From: Beverwykella pulmonaria
Taxonomy: Eukaryota > Ascomycota > Dothideomycetes > Pleosporales > Melanommataceae
DNA: 64,000 nt
Assembly (NCBI GenBank): GCA_001599595.1
Contig: BCHH01000001.1
Coordinates: 602,305-666,304 of the forward strand
Direction of reading: 5' to 3'
Shown: positions 1 through 11,888 of the stretch, piece by piece
Numbering within the stretch: the first letter of the stretch is position 1
Layout: each line of letters opens with the position of its first letter
Translations under genes and position numbers: made by a program
Notes under the pieces: generated by a model
The model's input: only the letters and a program-made list of their open reading frames with translations
What the model was told of the DNA's origin: nothing
Databases searched by the model: none

Positions 1-955
1 CAGTTGAGATTCCATGAATACCGTAGTTCGCGTGGGGACTGTCTAGCACAATCAATGTAGCAATCGCCTGTCTATATATCTTGCTCATGAGACCTATTTG
101 TTCCCTTTTGTGGCGCGGGTTGCTCTGGTCGATACACACTGAGTCTACCCAGATGTATCGATACCCAAGGCGGCTTACAAATATCATGGCATGCTCGATT
201 GTTAGTGGAAGTTGATCTGGAACATTTCCACCCGGAGGTATTGTTGGTTGCGGATGGCCACCCCAGACATAACTCAATGCCACGTATCTTGCCAGCGGCT
301 AGTACGGAACCAGCGCTCTTTTCTTGACGTCTAAGAGTCGCACTCGTTTCATACTTCTCAGTTGATCGATGGCGTCTTTCCTCTCCGGCGAGCAATTTTC
401 GTGTTCAATTAAACACCGATGCAGCCACTCTTTCACTGCATTATAGTCGGGAGTCCGACCTACGATGTGAACTGTAGGGAAATATTTCTCATATGCTCCA
501 TTCGTAGGTGGCAGCCCAAACTCGAGGATACTCGTTCCTTCGCTTCGAAGGCGCGACCGATAAACTGGATTGGCATGGGGGGATCTCTCCCTCACATCGT
601 ATTCGAAGAGTTCAGGAAGGACAGCTCCGTCTAATTGACCATACAGGCGCTGACACGTCTGGACCTGAAGTGATAGAGTTCCATCCCTTGGTAAAATCCC
701 TTGAGGACCACATATTCCACAGCTCAGATCTTGGGCATGCTCCTGATCTAGGACCAACCTTTGGAAAATAGCTTTTCCATGGATCGCTAACAGATCTCCC
801 TGACAGCGATACCCCCTTACATACTTGGGTGGTGTGTATGCGGCATCCGTGAGAAGAATTTCCAAGTTGAGTTTGCGGCACCGATTGCACATCTGATTAG
901 GCTGAATATAATGCCGATAATCGCTTTTGCGTGGTTCGGGTAGGTAAAGATCCAT
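1..955 (-). pseudogene. HET-domain (heterokaryon incompatibility) gene, partial, interrupted by a stop codon
   Basis: The gene runs right to left and leaves the window at base 1. A cysteine-rich N-terminal part (CNRC near the start, later HENCSPE) leads into the HET core: an RLLDV-like strand, then RYVALSYVWGG, QLPLTIEHA and RYIWVDSVCIDQ, which are hallmark blocks of the HET family (Pfam HET). These proteins trigger cell death after fusion of incompatible hyphae. I chose the ATG at 953-955; an ATG at 1037-1039 in the same frame would add 28 residues. The reading frame carries TAG at 299-301, directly before the HET core, while coding similarity continues in the same frame on both sides. The stop is one C-to-T change from CAG. 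I see no good intron that would remove it, because the residues upstream are themselves HET-like. So this is a nonsense-disrupted copy, or less likely an assembly error. Family assignment is firm; the intact product cannot be judged because the 3' part is missing. Confidence 0.8.
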
Positions 956-2191
956 ATCTCGGATCAATAAGGTCCTGTATGTCCAACTGATAAGACAGAG
1001 TACTGACTGACCTGATTTAGGGCCAAGGTAGTGTTCCACTCTATGTAAATATTAACATTGCAGGCGTCGAGCTGAGTCAGAACGAGGAAATTGTCCTGCG
1101 AGCTTTACACATGTGCTCACGTTCTCGGGAGACGCAATGCCAGAGCACTCCAGGCAGCGGGGCAAACGCCCAAAACGACGTCAAATTTTGATATGGACCA
1201 GAGATCACTTACAAGCGAGTAGTAGTAACGAGCCAAACACTTTACATCGAAATGCAAAATCCGCAGAAAAGCTTTCAGTTTCAAACCCCTCTAAAAGATT
1301 GTCAAAGCCCAGACTTTGTGTTGAAAGTGTTTGCGAACCATCATGAACTGTCATAGCAAAAGCAGTAAAAGCTTTCCCTCCAGGACCCTACTAAAACAAC
1401 TTAGATCGTTTGCAACTATATCAATGTATAGAACAGTTCAACCAACCCACGACAACGCTATTCCTCGTTCCTCTAGCCGTGTCACTTCCTCTAGTCCATC
1501 GACCTCTCCTCTGAGTCGACGACGAAATCGCCCTTTATTGAACCGTAGTTAACCCTTGTCACATCATACAAGGTTGCCCAACTCTACAAAGCACGAATCT
1601 CAACATCTTTTTGCACTAAACCACCAGTATTACACCTAACCATTTCCACTCCAGCAAACGAGACGGTTCCTCGAGAAATGCTAGTAATTTCGCACCGTCT
1701 TCTCTCCATCCACCTACGCGCTACACTCATATTTCCTCCCGTCGGCCCCTATATTTTGTTTGACCCGTTATGGCAGTACGTATCTAAACTCCACATCATC
1801 GCCTACATGTATCTATCGCCCCTTCTATACTATGTAAATGTACATACATATATATATATATATACAGAGCACAGAGATCATTTCGTCATAAAAGTCACAA
1901 AGTTTAGGAGCAAGTAGATAGGAAGATGTACATGATCAATGTTGGCAAAGGGAGTGGAGCATAAAAGGTTGCCGTCAAGACAGCCCAGTGTAAAGAGGTT
2001 GCCATTAAGACAGCCTAGTGCGAAGGATCATACATCAAAACTAATACAAGTCCGAAAAATAAGTGGCACAGGAGCAATTTCATATAGCACCATTGTCAAT
2101 TGAATCTCAGCCATGGAAAGTTATGTACAATTGTAATGAGGAAGGTCAGCCATCGCCCACCGAAATCGTTCCACTCCTTTCATCATCCTTT
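956..2191. other. Intergenic, no recognisable gene; short repeats
   Basis: Only short unconvincing open frames occur here. It holds a (TA)n microsatellite around 1848-1864 and a two-copy 30-bp direct repeat at 1966-2025 (AGGTTGCC...AGACAGCC...). It lies between the 5' end of the HET gene and the 3' end of the aldehyde dehydrogenase gene. Confidence 0.5.
1966..2025. repeat. 30-bp tandem direct repeat, two copies
   Basis: Copies at 1966-1995 and 1996-2025 match at most positions; each begins AGGTTGCC and contains AAGACAGCC. The repeat lies just downstream of the aldehyde dehydrogenase stop codon, probably in its 3' flank. No function is apparent. Confidence 0.7.
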
Positions 2192-3963
2192 TTAACCGAA
2201 CAGCGCATCACCGAGACGAATAGACACCGTCTTCGTCTGGAGATAGTTGTCGAGTGCCGCCTCGCCCAATTCACGTCCAATACCCGACTCCTTGAAGCCA
2301 CCGAATGGAAGCTGCCAGTGGAGCGTGTTGTATGTGTTGACCCAGACGGTTCCAGCCTTGAGCGAGTTCGAGACCTCGATGGCGGTGTTGAGGTTCTTGG
2401 TGTGGACGGCAGCAGCAAGACCGTACGTCGTGTTGTTGCCGATGTTGATGGCGTCCTCCTTGGTCTTGAACTTGGAGACGGAGCACACGGGGCCGAAGAT
2501 CTCTTCTTGTACAATCTTCATGTCTTCGGTGACGTTGGAGAAGATGGTCGGCTCGATGAAGAAACCCTTGTCACCGATGCGCTTGCCGCCCGTCTCGATG
2601 GTAGCGCCTGCCTTCTTGCCCTCCTCGATGTAGCTATCACAAATGTTAGCGCTGGGTATTCTATTTGGAAAGGACTTGTAACCTACCCCATAATCCTGTC
2701 GAACTGGAGCTGCGAGACTTGAGGACCTTGGAAGGTGTCATGGTGGAAGGGGTCGCCAACTGCATTGGCTGCCGCCCGCTCCTTGAACTTCTTGATGAAC
2801 TCGTCGTAGATGCCTTCTTGGACGTAGATGCGCGATCCAGCGCAGCAGCACTGTCCATGATTGAAGTAGATGCCGAAGTTGACCCATGAGATAGCATTGT
2901 CAATGTCGGCGTCATCGAAGACAATGTTCGGGCTCTTGCCACCGAGTTCTAGAGTGACCTTCTTCAGGTTGGAGCTAGCAGCCGCCTTCATGATCTGTCG
3001 GCCAACAACGGTGGAGCCAGTGAAGGCAACCTTGTCGACGTCCATGTGCGAGGAGAGGGCGGCACCAGCGACCTTGCCGAATCCTGAGATGACGTTGATG
3101 ACACCAGGAGGGAAGCCAGCCTCCTTGATGAGATTGGCTGCGACAAGAGCAGATAGGGGCGTCTGTTCGGCGGTCTTGATGACAACGCAGTTGCCGGCAG
3201 CAACGGCGGGGCCAATCTTCCATGCCCACATGAGCAGTGGGAAGTTCCAGGGAATGATTTGGCCACAGACACCAATCTGTGATGGTTAGCAAGGTCCAAT
3301 CTGCACACACAGCTAAGCTTCTTCTTACCGGCTCCTTTCTGATGTAGTTGAATGTGTCGTGTGATGTGTCAATAACCTTTCCTTCGATCTAAAAGCGGGT
3401 TAGCGCACTTCCAGTAGAGCGTTTGCGTGATAGGAAATACCTTATCTGCCCAACCACCATAGTATCTCAGGCAGCCGGCGCAAGCACCGACGTCGCCCTT
3501 GGCCATGGTGATGGCCTTGCCGTTATCTAATGACTCGACAGCGGCGAGGAGGTCGACGTTCTTCTCGAAGAGATCCGCGAGCTTGACTAGGAGTCGTCCA
3601 CGGTTCTCCGGGGTCTCCTTCCGCCACGGGCCTTCAAAAGCTTTCCGGGCAGCTGCGACGGCGATGTCTACATCCTTCTCGGTCGCCTCGTGGACGGAGA
3701 CGATGACAGTCTCGTCCGTGGGGTTGATGACCTCGAATGTCTTGCCGTCGACACCCTTGACCCATTCATTGTTGATGAAGCTGTCACATTTGTCAGCGAC
3801 TGCAGAGCTAAAGAGAGCGCCGTGGGCGGTCCAATGGCGCAGAGAGGGGGGGCTCTGGGGATGGACGGCGTCGTATGGAGCAACAAGAGCTCACTTACAG
3901 GCCAGTGGGCTGTTCGTAGTCGCCGCTATGGGGCGTGTGGAGCTTGACGGTGAGATCAGACAT
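2192..3963 (-). CDS. aldA: NAD(P)+-dependent aldehyde dehydrogenase (AldA type)
   Basis: Exons on the minus strand are 3899-3963, 3441-3780, 3329-3388, 2687-3276 and 2192-2633, with introns of 118, 52, 52 and 53 nt that all keep frame. They give a 498-residue protein, the normal length for the cytosolic fungal enzyme that oxidises acetaldehyde and other aldehydes to acids (ethanol use, AldA in Aspergillus). Visible signatures are the QIIPWNFPL strand, the Rossmann stretch [11 protein letters not shown], the catalytic glutamate in [11 protein letters not shown], the nucleophilic cysteine in [12 protein letters not shown] and the C-terminal block EEIFGPV...[14 protein letters not shown]. The start [16 protein letters not shown] fits the family N terminus and there is no signal or mitochondrial leader. 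Related enzymes are described as mould allergens; I have not tested that here. Function is secure at family level; the preferred substrate is inferred. Confidence 0.95.
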
Positions 3964-5244
3964 ATTTGCTGTCTGAATGGATGCTGTGGACTGTGTAGAT
4001 GAGGGACGGTGTTGAAGGGGAGATGGTGCTTTGAGTACAGGTGAGGGGCGCGTGAAATCTTAAGTAGGGCGGCAATGACAGCATGGGAGAAAAGCCAAAG
4101 GCCCGATTGAGCCATTGCAAGCAGCCTCGGCCTTGTGAAACCCGTCTCGAGCATGCCTCCTCAACCTATCGTCGTCGTCGTCGTGGTGATCGGGTGGCGC
4201 TGACGCAACGCCGTGGGCTTCTTGCCCCGCTCTCGCAGCAGTGGCGTCTACCCCTCCCCCGCATCACGGCTCCTAAGCCAAACCCCTTTGACAAATCCAC
4301 CACCCGTCGCGTTGTCCCAGGCTCCATATCCCACCCAATGGTAGTACTTCTCTGTCCTGTTTGCGGATCCCAGCTCTGAATTCTCTCCTGCCCCGCCGCT
4401 ACGTTCACGATATACCTTCGACAATTGTGAGGAAAGGGGAAAAAAAAAAGGCTGCCAGCACGCGCTCCAAAACGCGAACTCCACCTCAAACACAAGCTAA
4501 GCAGCTGATACACTACCCGCATCCGGTATACCCAGGTGTGTCCCATGTACTTCTCGGCTTCCATTCGAGCGAACACCGGGCGCACCCAGCAGATGCGCCT
4601 TCCTGCGAACCGAAAACTCCAGGACGCCACTGCACCCAGGGTTAGCTTGTTCGCGAACAGAGAAGTAGGGACAGGTCGAAACGCTAAGCATCCATCCGCC
4701 CCAGAAAACCACCGCTAGGAGCTCTCGGACGAGCGCTCCGTTTCTCCTCGCCGGATGCTGTCGTGAAGTCATGGAGGTACCTGAGAATCGTCTTTAGCTC
4801 CCCAGGCGCGGGGAAAGCTTGCCGTGGCTGGCCTGGTCTTTTCTCCGCACAAATGGAGTCTAACGTCTGGGAGCCGCACTTGGATACTTGGCATCCAAAA
4901 TCAGGCGACATTAGTTCTGTAATCCTCATCGAGGTGGTCATGTGTGCGAAGCCATCCCTAGTTCTGAAGCAAGGTGTGGAGACTTCGTACGAGGGCGAAG
5001 GGATCAGCTCGGCTCCACTAACTCTTATTGTATCCACCAGGAACACCCTTTGGGCTAGATCATTGATACTGCTAGTTGGTATGTATTATACAATTTTATG
5101 AAGTAGTCTTTGGGGAAGAAGCATGCAGTAGAAAATGGGAAACCGTCCGCTCCCCGACCCAGACCCTGACCCTATCGCTGAGAACCCATGAACAAAGGAA
5201 AGACGGACAACCGACATGTGTAAGCTTCTGCTGCAAGTGACCGT
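3964..5244. other. Intergenic region upstream of the aldehyde dehydrogenase gene
   Basis: No supported gene. The part next to 3963 must hold the aldehyde dehydrogenase promoter, and the part next to 5244 the 3' end of YRA1. A short (CGT)n run lies near 4171-4188 and an A-tract near 4440-4449. The open frames on both strands are short and overlap each other, with no protein signature. Confidence 0.5.
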
Positions 5245-6801
5245 CTAGATCATCTCGTCGTCCATGGCAGTATCTCCCGTGGCTGCGCCGGCTCCGCCGC
5301 TGGTGACCATCGCGTCGTTTCCTCCCTCAGCGACCGGGAAGTAATCCTCCATCTCAGCATCGAGCTCTTCAACCGTCTTCTTCTTACCGCGGGCATCACG
5401 ACCTACGCGAGCGCCGCCACGTCCACGAACCTCACCACGACCACGGCCGCGTCCGCGAGTGCTAGGGGCAGCAGCCTTCGTAGCGGTGGCTGGCTTCGGC
5501 TTATCCTTCTTCGGTTGACTACAAGATCATGAGCATTTTCTCCTGGCGTAGCAATGTCTGGGGATAACCTACGAGACGCGGTCGGCAAGCGATGCCTTGG
5601 GAGGGGCGATAGGTGCATTGGCAGCGCTGACGAGAATCTCCACTTTGACCGGGCGGTTGTCGATCTTAACCTTATCAAGAGCATTCAGAGCCTTGAGAGC
5701 TTGGTCCGACTTGAAGAAGGTAACCGTCGCAGTTCCGAGGCTTCGGCCAGTTGGTCCATATGCAAATACAATCTTCTTGGGCTTGCCCACGCCAATAGCT
5801 GAGACAAAGTAGTCCTAAAAGGCCGATTAGTCGTAGTTCCAATGGGTAAGATTCGCAGGTGTGGCGGGAAGGAGCGAGGCAACATCAACGAGTCCGGAAC
5901 GGAGGTAAGACGCAGGGACGCCGGTTCCAAGGTAGTACGCTCGAGGGTACCGCTCAGAGAGTAGAGATGCAGTCTAGCCGCAGCGTAGGCTTTCATGCAG
6001 CAAGGCAGCGAGGCAGTGATCTCAGCATGGAACAGCAATCGTGCTAGGGAGAGGAGTATCTTGAAATCGCGGCGGGCAGCTTCTCCTCTAACCACTGTGC
6101 TCCGCTCTAGCCGATTTAGATATTGCCCTAGCCCCCTGTGACTGTCGTCGGGCTCACTCCTCTGTGCTGATTTTCTGATCTACTGCGGGCTCTCGCTATG
6201 TGCTGACCAGCTGATTCACTGCCGTCCGAGCTGGAACCAGCTGGCTTGGGACGGCAATCTCTCTGACTCTCGTCGCAGCGGCACGGATGGGCGTACACAT
6301 GCTTGCAGCAAAGTGGAAAACACGCCGTGTCTGCCAAAACTAGCGGCGGTATGTACTATTGCGCAAAGACATGGTAACGACCCAAGCCGGGAGGCGGAAT
6401 AGGACGATGCTCGATATCGTCGGACTCGCATTTGAGCACAAGATGCGATGTAAAAGCAGGTTCAAAGACCTTCAAAGATCTAACATACCCTGAGTTGAGA
6501 TTCCTCAATGTCCAACGGCTGCGACCAGTTAGCGGGGCTCGTGGCTGGGCTTGTGGTGGGGGGGATGACATACCAAGTTGGAGATCATGATCTTGGATTC
6601 ACCGCTTGCAGGTGCAGCTGGAGCGGTGGGGACAGTCTTGGGCTGCTTAGGCTGACGCGTGGTCTTTGCAACACCTCCGACTGGAGCCGTAGCGGCAGCG
6701 GGGCGACCGCTGGTGCGGCGAGTTCCACGACCGCGTCGATCAGACTGACGGCGGGTCTTGAGGATGTCGTCGAGAGACTGGTCGAGCTTTCCGGTAGACA
6801 T
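5245..6801 (-). CDS. YRA1: mRNA export adaptor Yra1/Mlo3 (ALY/REF family)
   Basis: Exons on the minus strand are 6574-6801, 6489-6518, 5573-5814 and 5245-5518, giving 257 residues. The N terminus STGKLDQSLDDILK is the conserved helicase-binding motif that contacts the DEAD-box protein Sub2/UAP56. An arginine- and glycine-rich linker follows. A single RRM runs from SKIMISNLP through QLRDYFVSAIG to SLGTATVTFFK and VKVEILVS. Then come RGRGRGRGEVRGRGG and a C-terminal second helicase-binding motif, EELDAEMEDYF. These features define the TREX-associated export factor that loads mRNA for nuclear export. The intron between exons 2 and 3 (5815-6488) is 674 nt, an order of magnitude longer than its neighbours, with a GTATGT donor and a CTAAT-TTTTAG 3' end. 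It joins QLR to DYF without any missing sequence, so no exon is hidden in it. The gene is divergent from VPS11. Confidence 0.93.
5815..6488 (-). other. 674-nt intron inside the YRA1 coding sequence
   Basis: Donor GTATGT at 6483-6488; branch-like ACTAAT and acceptor TTTTAG at the 5815 end. The flanking exons encode contiguous RRM residues. The other introns seen in this window are nearly all 45-120 nt, so this one is exceptional. In Saccharomyces cerevisiae the long YRA1 intron is the site of autoregulation through slow splicing; the same role here is inference. Confidence 0.85.
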
Positions 6802-7444
6802 GGCGATGGAGTGGGTTGGTGTTGTTCGGGCTGTGTTGACGGGTGTGGCGTGAGAGAACAGCGGGAGAAGCGCGCTGTTGTCAAGAAGACGCGAACGTGT
6901 GGCAGAGACGAGATATCAACCGACGATCCGCAGACGCGCGTGGCTATCGTTGGCGATGATGCGACGATGGATGGTGTTGAGGTCGCTGGGCTGACGCGTT
7001 GGCAGGCCTTGGAGCGTGTCGCAAGAAGGGGACTCTTGGACGGGCAACAGAGTCAGGCTGGATCGCGCGCGGGCTTTGCTGCTATCTCAGACGAGAAGGG
7101 TAGTGGTTCTGAAGACAGATAAAGAAGGCGGTAGTACGGCGTGGTATGAAGAAGTCCACGGCGAGAGTGTGCGGTTTGCGAGCTGCGAGAGGGTGCGAAA
7201 AAAGGAGAGGCTCGAGAGCAGGCAGAGACATAGGAGAGAGAGGGCGTGGCGATTCGTTTTGCTCAGCCACCTTGGCCACGGCGTTGATTGGCCGTTTGCC
7301 GCGCGCCAATCTTGGCACCCAAGCCTCACCCGCCCTGCGAGCTGCATCATCCTGAAAGCTCCTGCCTCGCGAGAGCTTGCGGTGATGGGCTGGTGACAGA
7401 ATGGCAGTGACTCCGGTGAGCCCCCCAAGCATGCGCGCTGCGAT
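6802..7444. promoter_or_regulatory. Shared divergent promoter region of YRA1 and VPS11
   Basis: The 643 nt between the two start codons must carry both promoters. Open frames on either strand here are long only because the sequence is GC-rich; they have no protein signature. No TATA box is obvious. Confidence 0.5.
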
Positions 7445-10400
7445 ATGGCGAAGCTGACCTCCTCCAAGTGGCAATTCAAGTTTTTCGATGTCGCCGAAGT
7501 CAAGCTCCCCGACGGCGAGGGCTCCTTCCTCTCCGAGGTATGCCACCCCTCCACCGCATCGCATGCTCGCATCCTCACAAGTGGCAGACAGGAAACATAA
7601 CGTCCGTCATATCGGGGTCGGAAAGCATCTTCTTCGGCAGCGCAGATGGCGTCGTCCGCATCGTGTCGCAGGCCTTCAAGGTCGTGCGCTCGTTCAAGGC
7701 GCACGATGTCGGCGCCATTACTCACATGAAGCAAATCCAGGGCACGGCGCTGCTAGTTACAGTCGCCGAAGACCTGTCCAACGAGCCCGTTCTGAAAGTC
7801 TGGGCCCTGGACAAGCTGGAGAAGAAAACGGGCATCCCTCGCTGCCAGAGCACGCTGACCATCCAGAATGGGCGGAAGCAGTTTCCCATCTCCGCGTTTG
7901 CGGCGCTGGAAGACCTGTCGCAGTTGGCCGTGGGCTTTGCGAATGGTGCAGTCACAGTAGTTCGCGGTGACCTCATACACGACCGAGGCGCACGACAGCG
8001 CACTGTCTTCGAGTCCGAGGAGCCCATCACAGGCATCGAATTCCGGGAGGGAAATATCACCACGCTATACATAGCCACGACGGGGCGAATCGCTACCCTT
8101 GTGATATCCGGGCGAGGGCAAGGACAGCCTGCAAGATCTCTCGACGAAACGGGCTGCGGCGTGGGATGCATGGCTGTGGACAAGGCGGCCCGCGATGTTG
8201 TGGTAGGGAGGACGGATGCTATCTACTACTACGGGCTCCACGGTCGGGGGCCCCCCTACGCATATGAAGGAGAGAAGCAGATGATATCAATATTCAAAGA
8301 CTATGTCGTGATAGTGTCGCCTCCCAAGTCCAGCGCAATCCCCCGCGCGAATCCACTGCGGTCTTTTGGCATTGGAGCCACCGACAATGTTTTCAATACC
8401 TCGACCTTCACCCTCCTCAACACTGAACTCAGATTTGTGGCACACCAAGAGCAGATATCGTCTCAGGTCAAAGCCATTGTGTCCGAATGGGGTGATCTCT
8501 TCGTGCTCACGATAGACGGGAAGGTAGTGCATATACGTCCCTTCACAGGTAGTCACCACGCTAACGTCTATTCAGATATTCAAGTACCGCGAAAAGCCTT
8601 TTGCACAGAAGCTCGACATCCTGTATCAACGAAATTTATACGTATTGGCTATTAACCTGGCTCAGAAGGCGGGCCTCGATTCCTCACAGCAGAATGTCAT
8701 TCTGCGGAAGTTTGGCGACTATCTGTATCAGAAACAAGACTATGACACTGCCATGCAACAGTATCTAAAGGCCATAGACAATACTGAGCCGTCGCAAGTG
8801 ATTCGAAAGGTATGCAGACCAACTCTCTCTACTGATTCATCGCTAATCATGCCTTAGTTCTTGGACACGCAAAGAATCCACAATCTAATCGAATATCTAG
8901 AAGAGCTACACGATCACCACAAAGCAACGTCGGATCACACGACCCTTCTGCTCAACTGCTATGCAAAGCTCAAGGATGTCGAGAAGCTAGAGGAGTTTAT
9001 TAAGTCACCGGGCGATCTTAAGTTCGATCTCGACACCGCCATCTCCATGTGCCGTCAAGGAGGCTACTATGACCAAGCCGCATACTTGGCCCGGAAGCAC
9101 GGAGAGCATGAGCTTGTTGTGGATATACTAATTGAAGATTCAAAGCGCTTCGCAGAGGCTCTCGCATACATTTGGCGTTTAGAACCTGAAGTCGCCTATT
9201 TCAACCTCATGAAATACGCCACAGTCCTCCTCGAGCAATGCCCCAAAGACACCACCCAACTATTCATTGACTACTACACGGGCACCTTTCGCCCCAAGAA
9301 GGATGCGATCGTCATCCCCAATGCTCCTGTTTCTTCGGGAATGGGTATGGGTCTCGGCGTTGCCTCCAATGCAGTGCAGAATCTGGCTGCACTCCTTCCT
9401 CTCCCCTACATGAACGTGAACACGGTCGCGTCTCCCGCTTCTGCCGGCGAGCAGAAGACAACGCTCAGCCAAGCTCAAATCGTCGAAACGAGCGTGGACG
9501 AGCCAGCTCCCGAATACAAAATCCCCAAACCTCGAACCGCTTTCTCTGCCTTCGTCGACCACGCCCAAGAATTTATTGTCTTCCTAGAAGCATGCATCCA
9601 GTCCTCGAACCTTCGTGAGGACGACAAGGTCGATTTGTACACCACCCTTTTCGAAATGTACCTCCATACCGCATCGTCTAAAAAAGATGGTGAGCGAAAA
9701 GAATGGGAGAACAAAGCTAAGAAGCTTGTCGAGGGACAGAACATCCCAATTGATACATCAAACGTGCTCCTTCTCTCCCACCTCTCTAACTTTCGTGACG
9801 GTACAATCCTCGTGCGGGAGCAGCAGGGTTTGCACTTCGACATCTTCCGCTCCTACACTGCGGCCAACGACACGCCTGGCGCCATCCGCGCGCTGCGAAA
9901 GTACGGCCCCGAGGAACCAGCACTCTATCCCGCCGCCCTCGCATACTTCACTTCCTCTCCGGAGATCCTCGCTGAAGCCGGCGATGAACTGCACGCCGTG
10001 CTCAAGAAGATCGACGACGACGGCCTCATGGCCCCGCTCCAGGTAATCCAAACCCTTAGCACCAACGGCGTCGCAACCATGGGCATGATAAAGACATACC
10101 TCTCGACGACCATCTCGCGCGAGCGTGCCGAAATCGCGGCAAACCGGCGCACCATCGAAACCTTCCAGTCCGACACCGAGGCCAAAAAACTCGAGCTCCA
10201 GTCCCTCGCCACGAAACCGGTGGTCTTCCAAGCTACGAGGTGCAAGATTTGTAATGCGCCATTGGAGCTGCCGGTCGTGCATTTTTTGTGCAAGCATAGC
10301 TTTCATCAGAGATGTTTGAGTACAGATGAGGATGTCGGGAGGGAGAGCGTAGAATGTCCACTTTGCAGTGTGCAGAATCAGACGGTGAGGGCGATTAGGA

Positions 10401-10528
10401 GGGCGCAAGTGGAGAGCGCGGAACGGCATGATCTATTCAAGGAAGCGATAAGGAGGTCCAAAGATGGGTTCGCGGTTGTCAGTGAGTGGTTTGGACGGGG
10501 TGTTATGGGAGTCGGGACCGCGGAGTAA
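7445..10528 (+). CDS. VPS11: Vacuolar sorting protein Vps11 (HOPS/CORVET core subunit, RING-H2)
   Basis: Exons 7445-7537, 7582-8523, 8576-8809 and 8858-10528 give 979 residues, the usual length. Introns are 44, 52 and 48 nt; the second removes the sequence between DGK and IFKYREKPFAQKLDI. The N-terminal part is a WD-like beta-propeller (ISGSESIFFGSADGVVRIV, then FRSFKAHD-like repeats). It is followed by alpha-solenoid clathrin-type repeats (LDILYQRNLYVLAINLAQK, FLDTQRIHNLIEYLEELH, AISMCRQGGYYDQAAYLARK). The C terminus at about residues 883-930 is a RING-H2 finger, CKIC...CKHSFHQRC...CPLC. Vps11 is a shared core subunit of the HOPS and CORVET tethers that act in endosome-vacuole fusion. The first exon (MAKLTSSKWQFKFFDV) is too short to stand out alone but splices in frame and fits the family start. 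Identification is firm. Confidence 0.95.
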
Positions 10529-11598
10529 GGGTATTGGGAATGCCGAGCTAGTGGTAGTAGGTTGATATGAGTATGTACACTGGGTAGATTAACCCATTAG
10601 ATTCAGCTCTGGTACCATGTATTGCAGTGAGCGATGCGGAGTTAGGTCGGAGGAAAGCTTTCAATATAACGCGAGCCATTCATGGTTTGGCATCGACCCA
10701 CCGTTCCGCAAAGAACGTGATTTGCGTGACGTCGAATTTCTTATTGAACATCGATCAGCTGTTGTCCTCAAAGATGATTCATAAAGACTACAATTGCTCT
10801 GCATCCTAATTCAGAAGACGTAGACTGCTTCCTTTGTACACTATCCCGAATATACCTGCATCGCTGTGCTATGCCTAATAAATTCAAGTACAACATACAG
10901 AGCTTGTGCGAACAACTTTCTAAAGTATAAGATGTCTAGATATATAAAAGGTGATGTCTTTGCCACGTCCATTTCCACTTCCACTTCGTCCCTTAAAACT
11001 CCCGTTGGAGTCTTCAATACTATCTCAAAACGACTTGCGGTCTCGTAGATGTATCTAGAACCGTCAAATCTAAGATCATACTTGAGACTTTTATTTTTCC
11101 TGTCCAGTGCTCGCCGGCACTGCCTCATATATAGAGACCTAGTGCATTGCAACTTTACGAATACTATCAACGTGCTTTATCCACGTCTTAAAAGATCACA
11201 GTCGTCCTGCTTGGTACGGTCATCATTTGAGTATCTGTCATAGAGCCTCCCTTCCCTGGTTGTAGCTTTGTACCTTCCATTCCAGCTTCTCTTACTTTCG
11301 CTCTTTCCTCATATGGCCAGTCGCACCATGTCGTTCAGGGAAACCCTCAGGCACCTACTTGAAGTGGGTAAGCGAATGTTGTGGGTCGGAACGACCTACA
11401 GATACTCATATTCCCTCGTCTCTACCTTGACTGGTGTGGGGCAAATCGTGCAGAAGAAATACAGCGCGATGTCCTCAACACAAAACATGGCCTATTCCTG
11501 CAAATGATTCCCTATCGTCCACAGAACGAAGATCCAGATTTTGTTAATGTCGTGATGTGACGAAGTTGATTGTTGTTTCGCGGCTTCGAGCGAGTGTT
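10529..11598. other. Intergenic, AT-leaning, no recognisable gene
   Basis: It holds the 3' flank of VPS11 and then sequence with only short scattered open frames on both strands. No RNA gene or repeat was recognised. It borders the retroelement remnants that begin at 11599. Confidence 0.45.
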
Positions 11599-11888
11599 TT
11601 AGGCAGTTGCAAAGGTAGACTTGAAGGGATCAGCGTAGGTGCGAGTTTCGTCGCATATCTCGCGGATCATCTCCTGGAGATTGAGTGTAAGATTACGGCG
11701 TATATCTTCTCTGCGATCCTTGCAGTAGTTAGGCATAGAGGGTTCGAGCGCAATTAGGAAGCGGAAGACGACCTCTTCATCAGGGCAAGAGAGCTTGAAC
11801 TCCTTCATACGAGCTAGCGCGGCTTGAAACTTCTGCGGACCACCACCGATCTTGAAGCCAAAACGTAATATCGTTTTGTTTAGAGCTG
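11599..11888 (-). pseudogene. Retrotransposon gag-like fragment
   Basis: On the minus strand an open stretch of about 96 codons ends in a stop at 11599 and has no proper start: a TAA lies in frame just upstream of SAALNKTILRFG. It contains FQAALARMKEFKLS, then EEVVFRFLIALEPSMPNY and LQEMIREICDETR. This pattern of amphipathic helices resembles the middle part of Copia-type (UBN2) gag polyproteins. It carries no pol sequence. It lies about 1 kb from a better preserved gag remnant on the other strand, so the region looks like a graveyard of more than one insertion. The family call rests on pattern only. Confidence 0.4.

Noticed and set aside
7082..7734. Minus-strand frames of 160 and 215 codons over the VPS11 promoter and first exons
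   Set aside because: They overlap the secure VPS11 exons and have no protein signature; shadows of GC-rich sequence.
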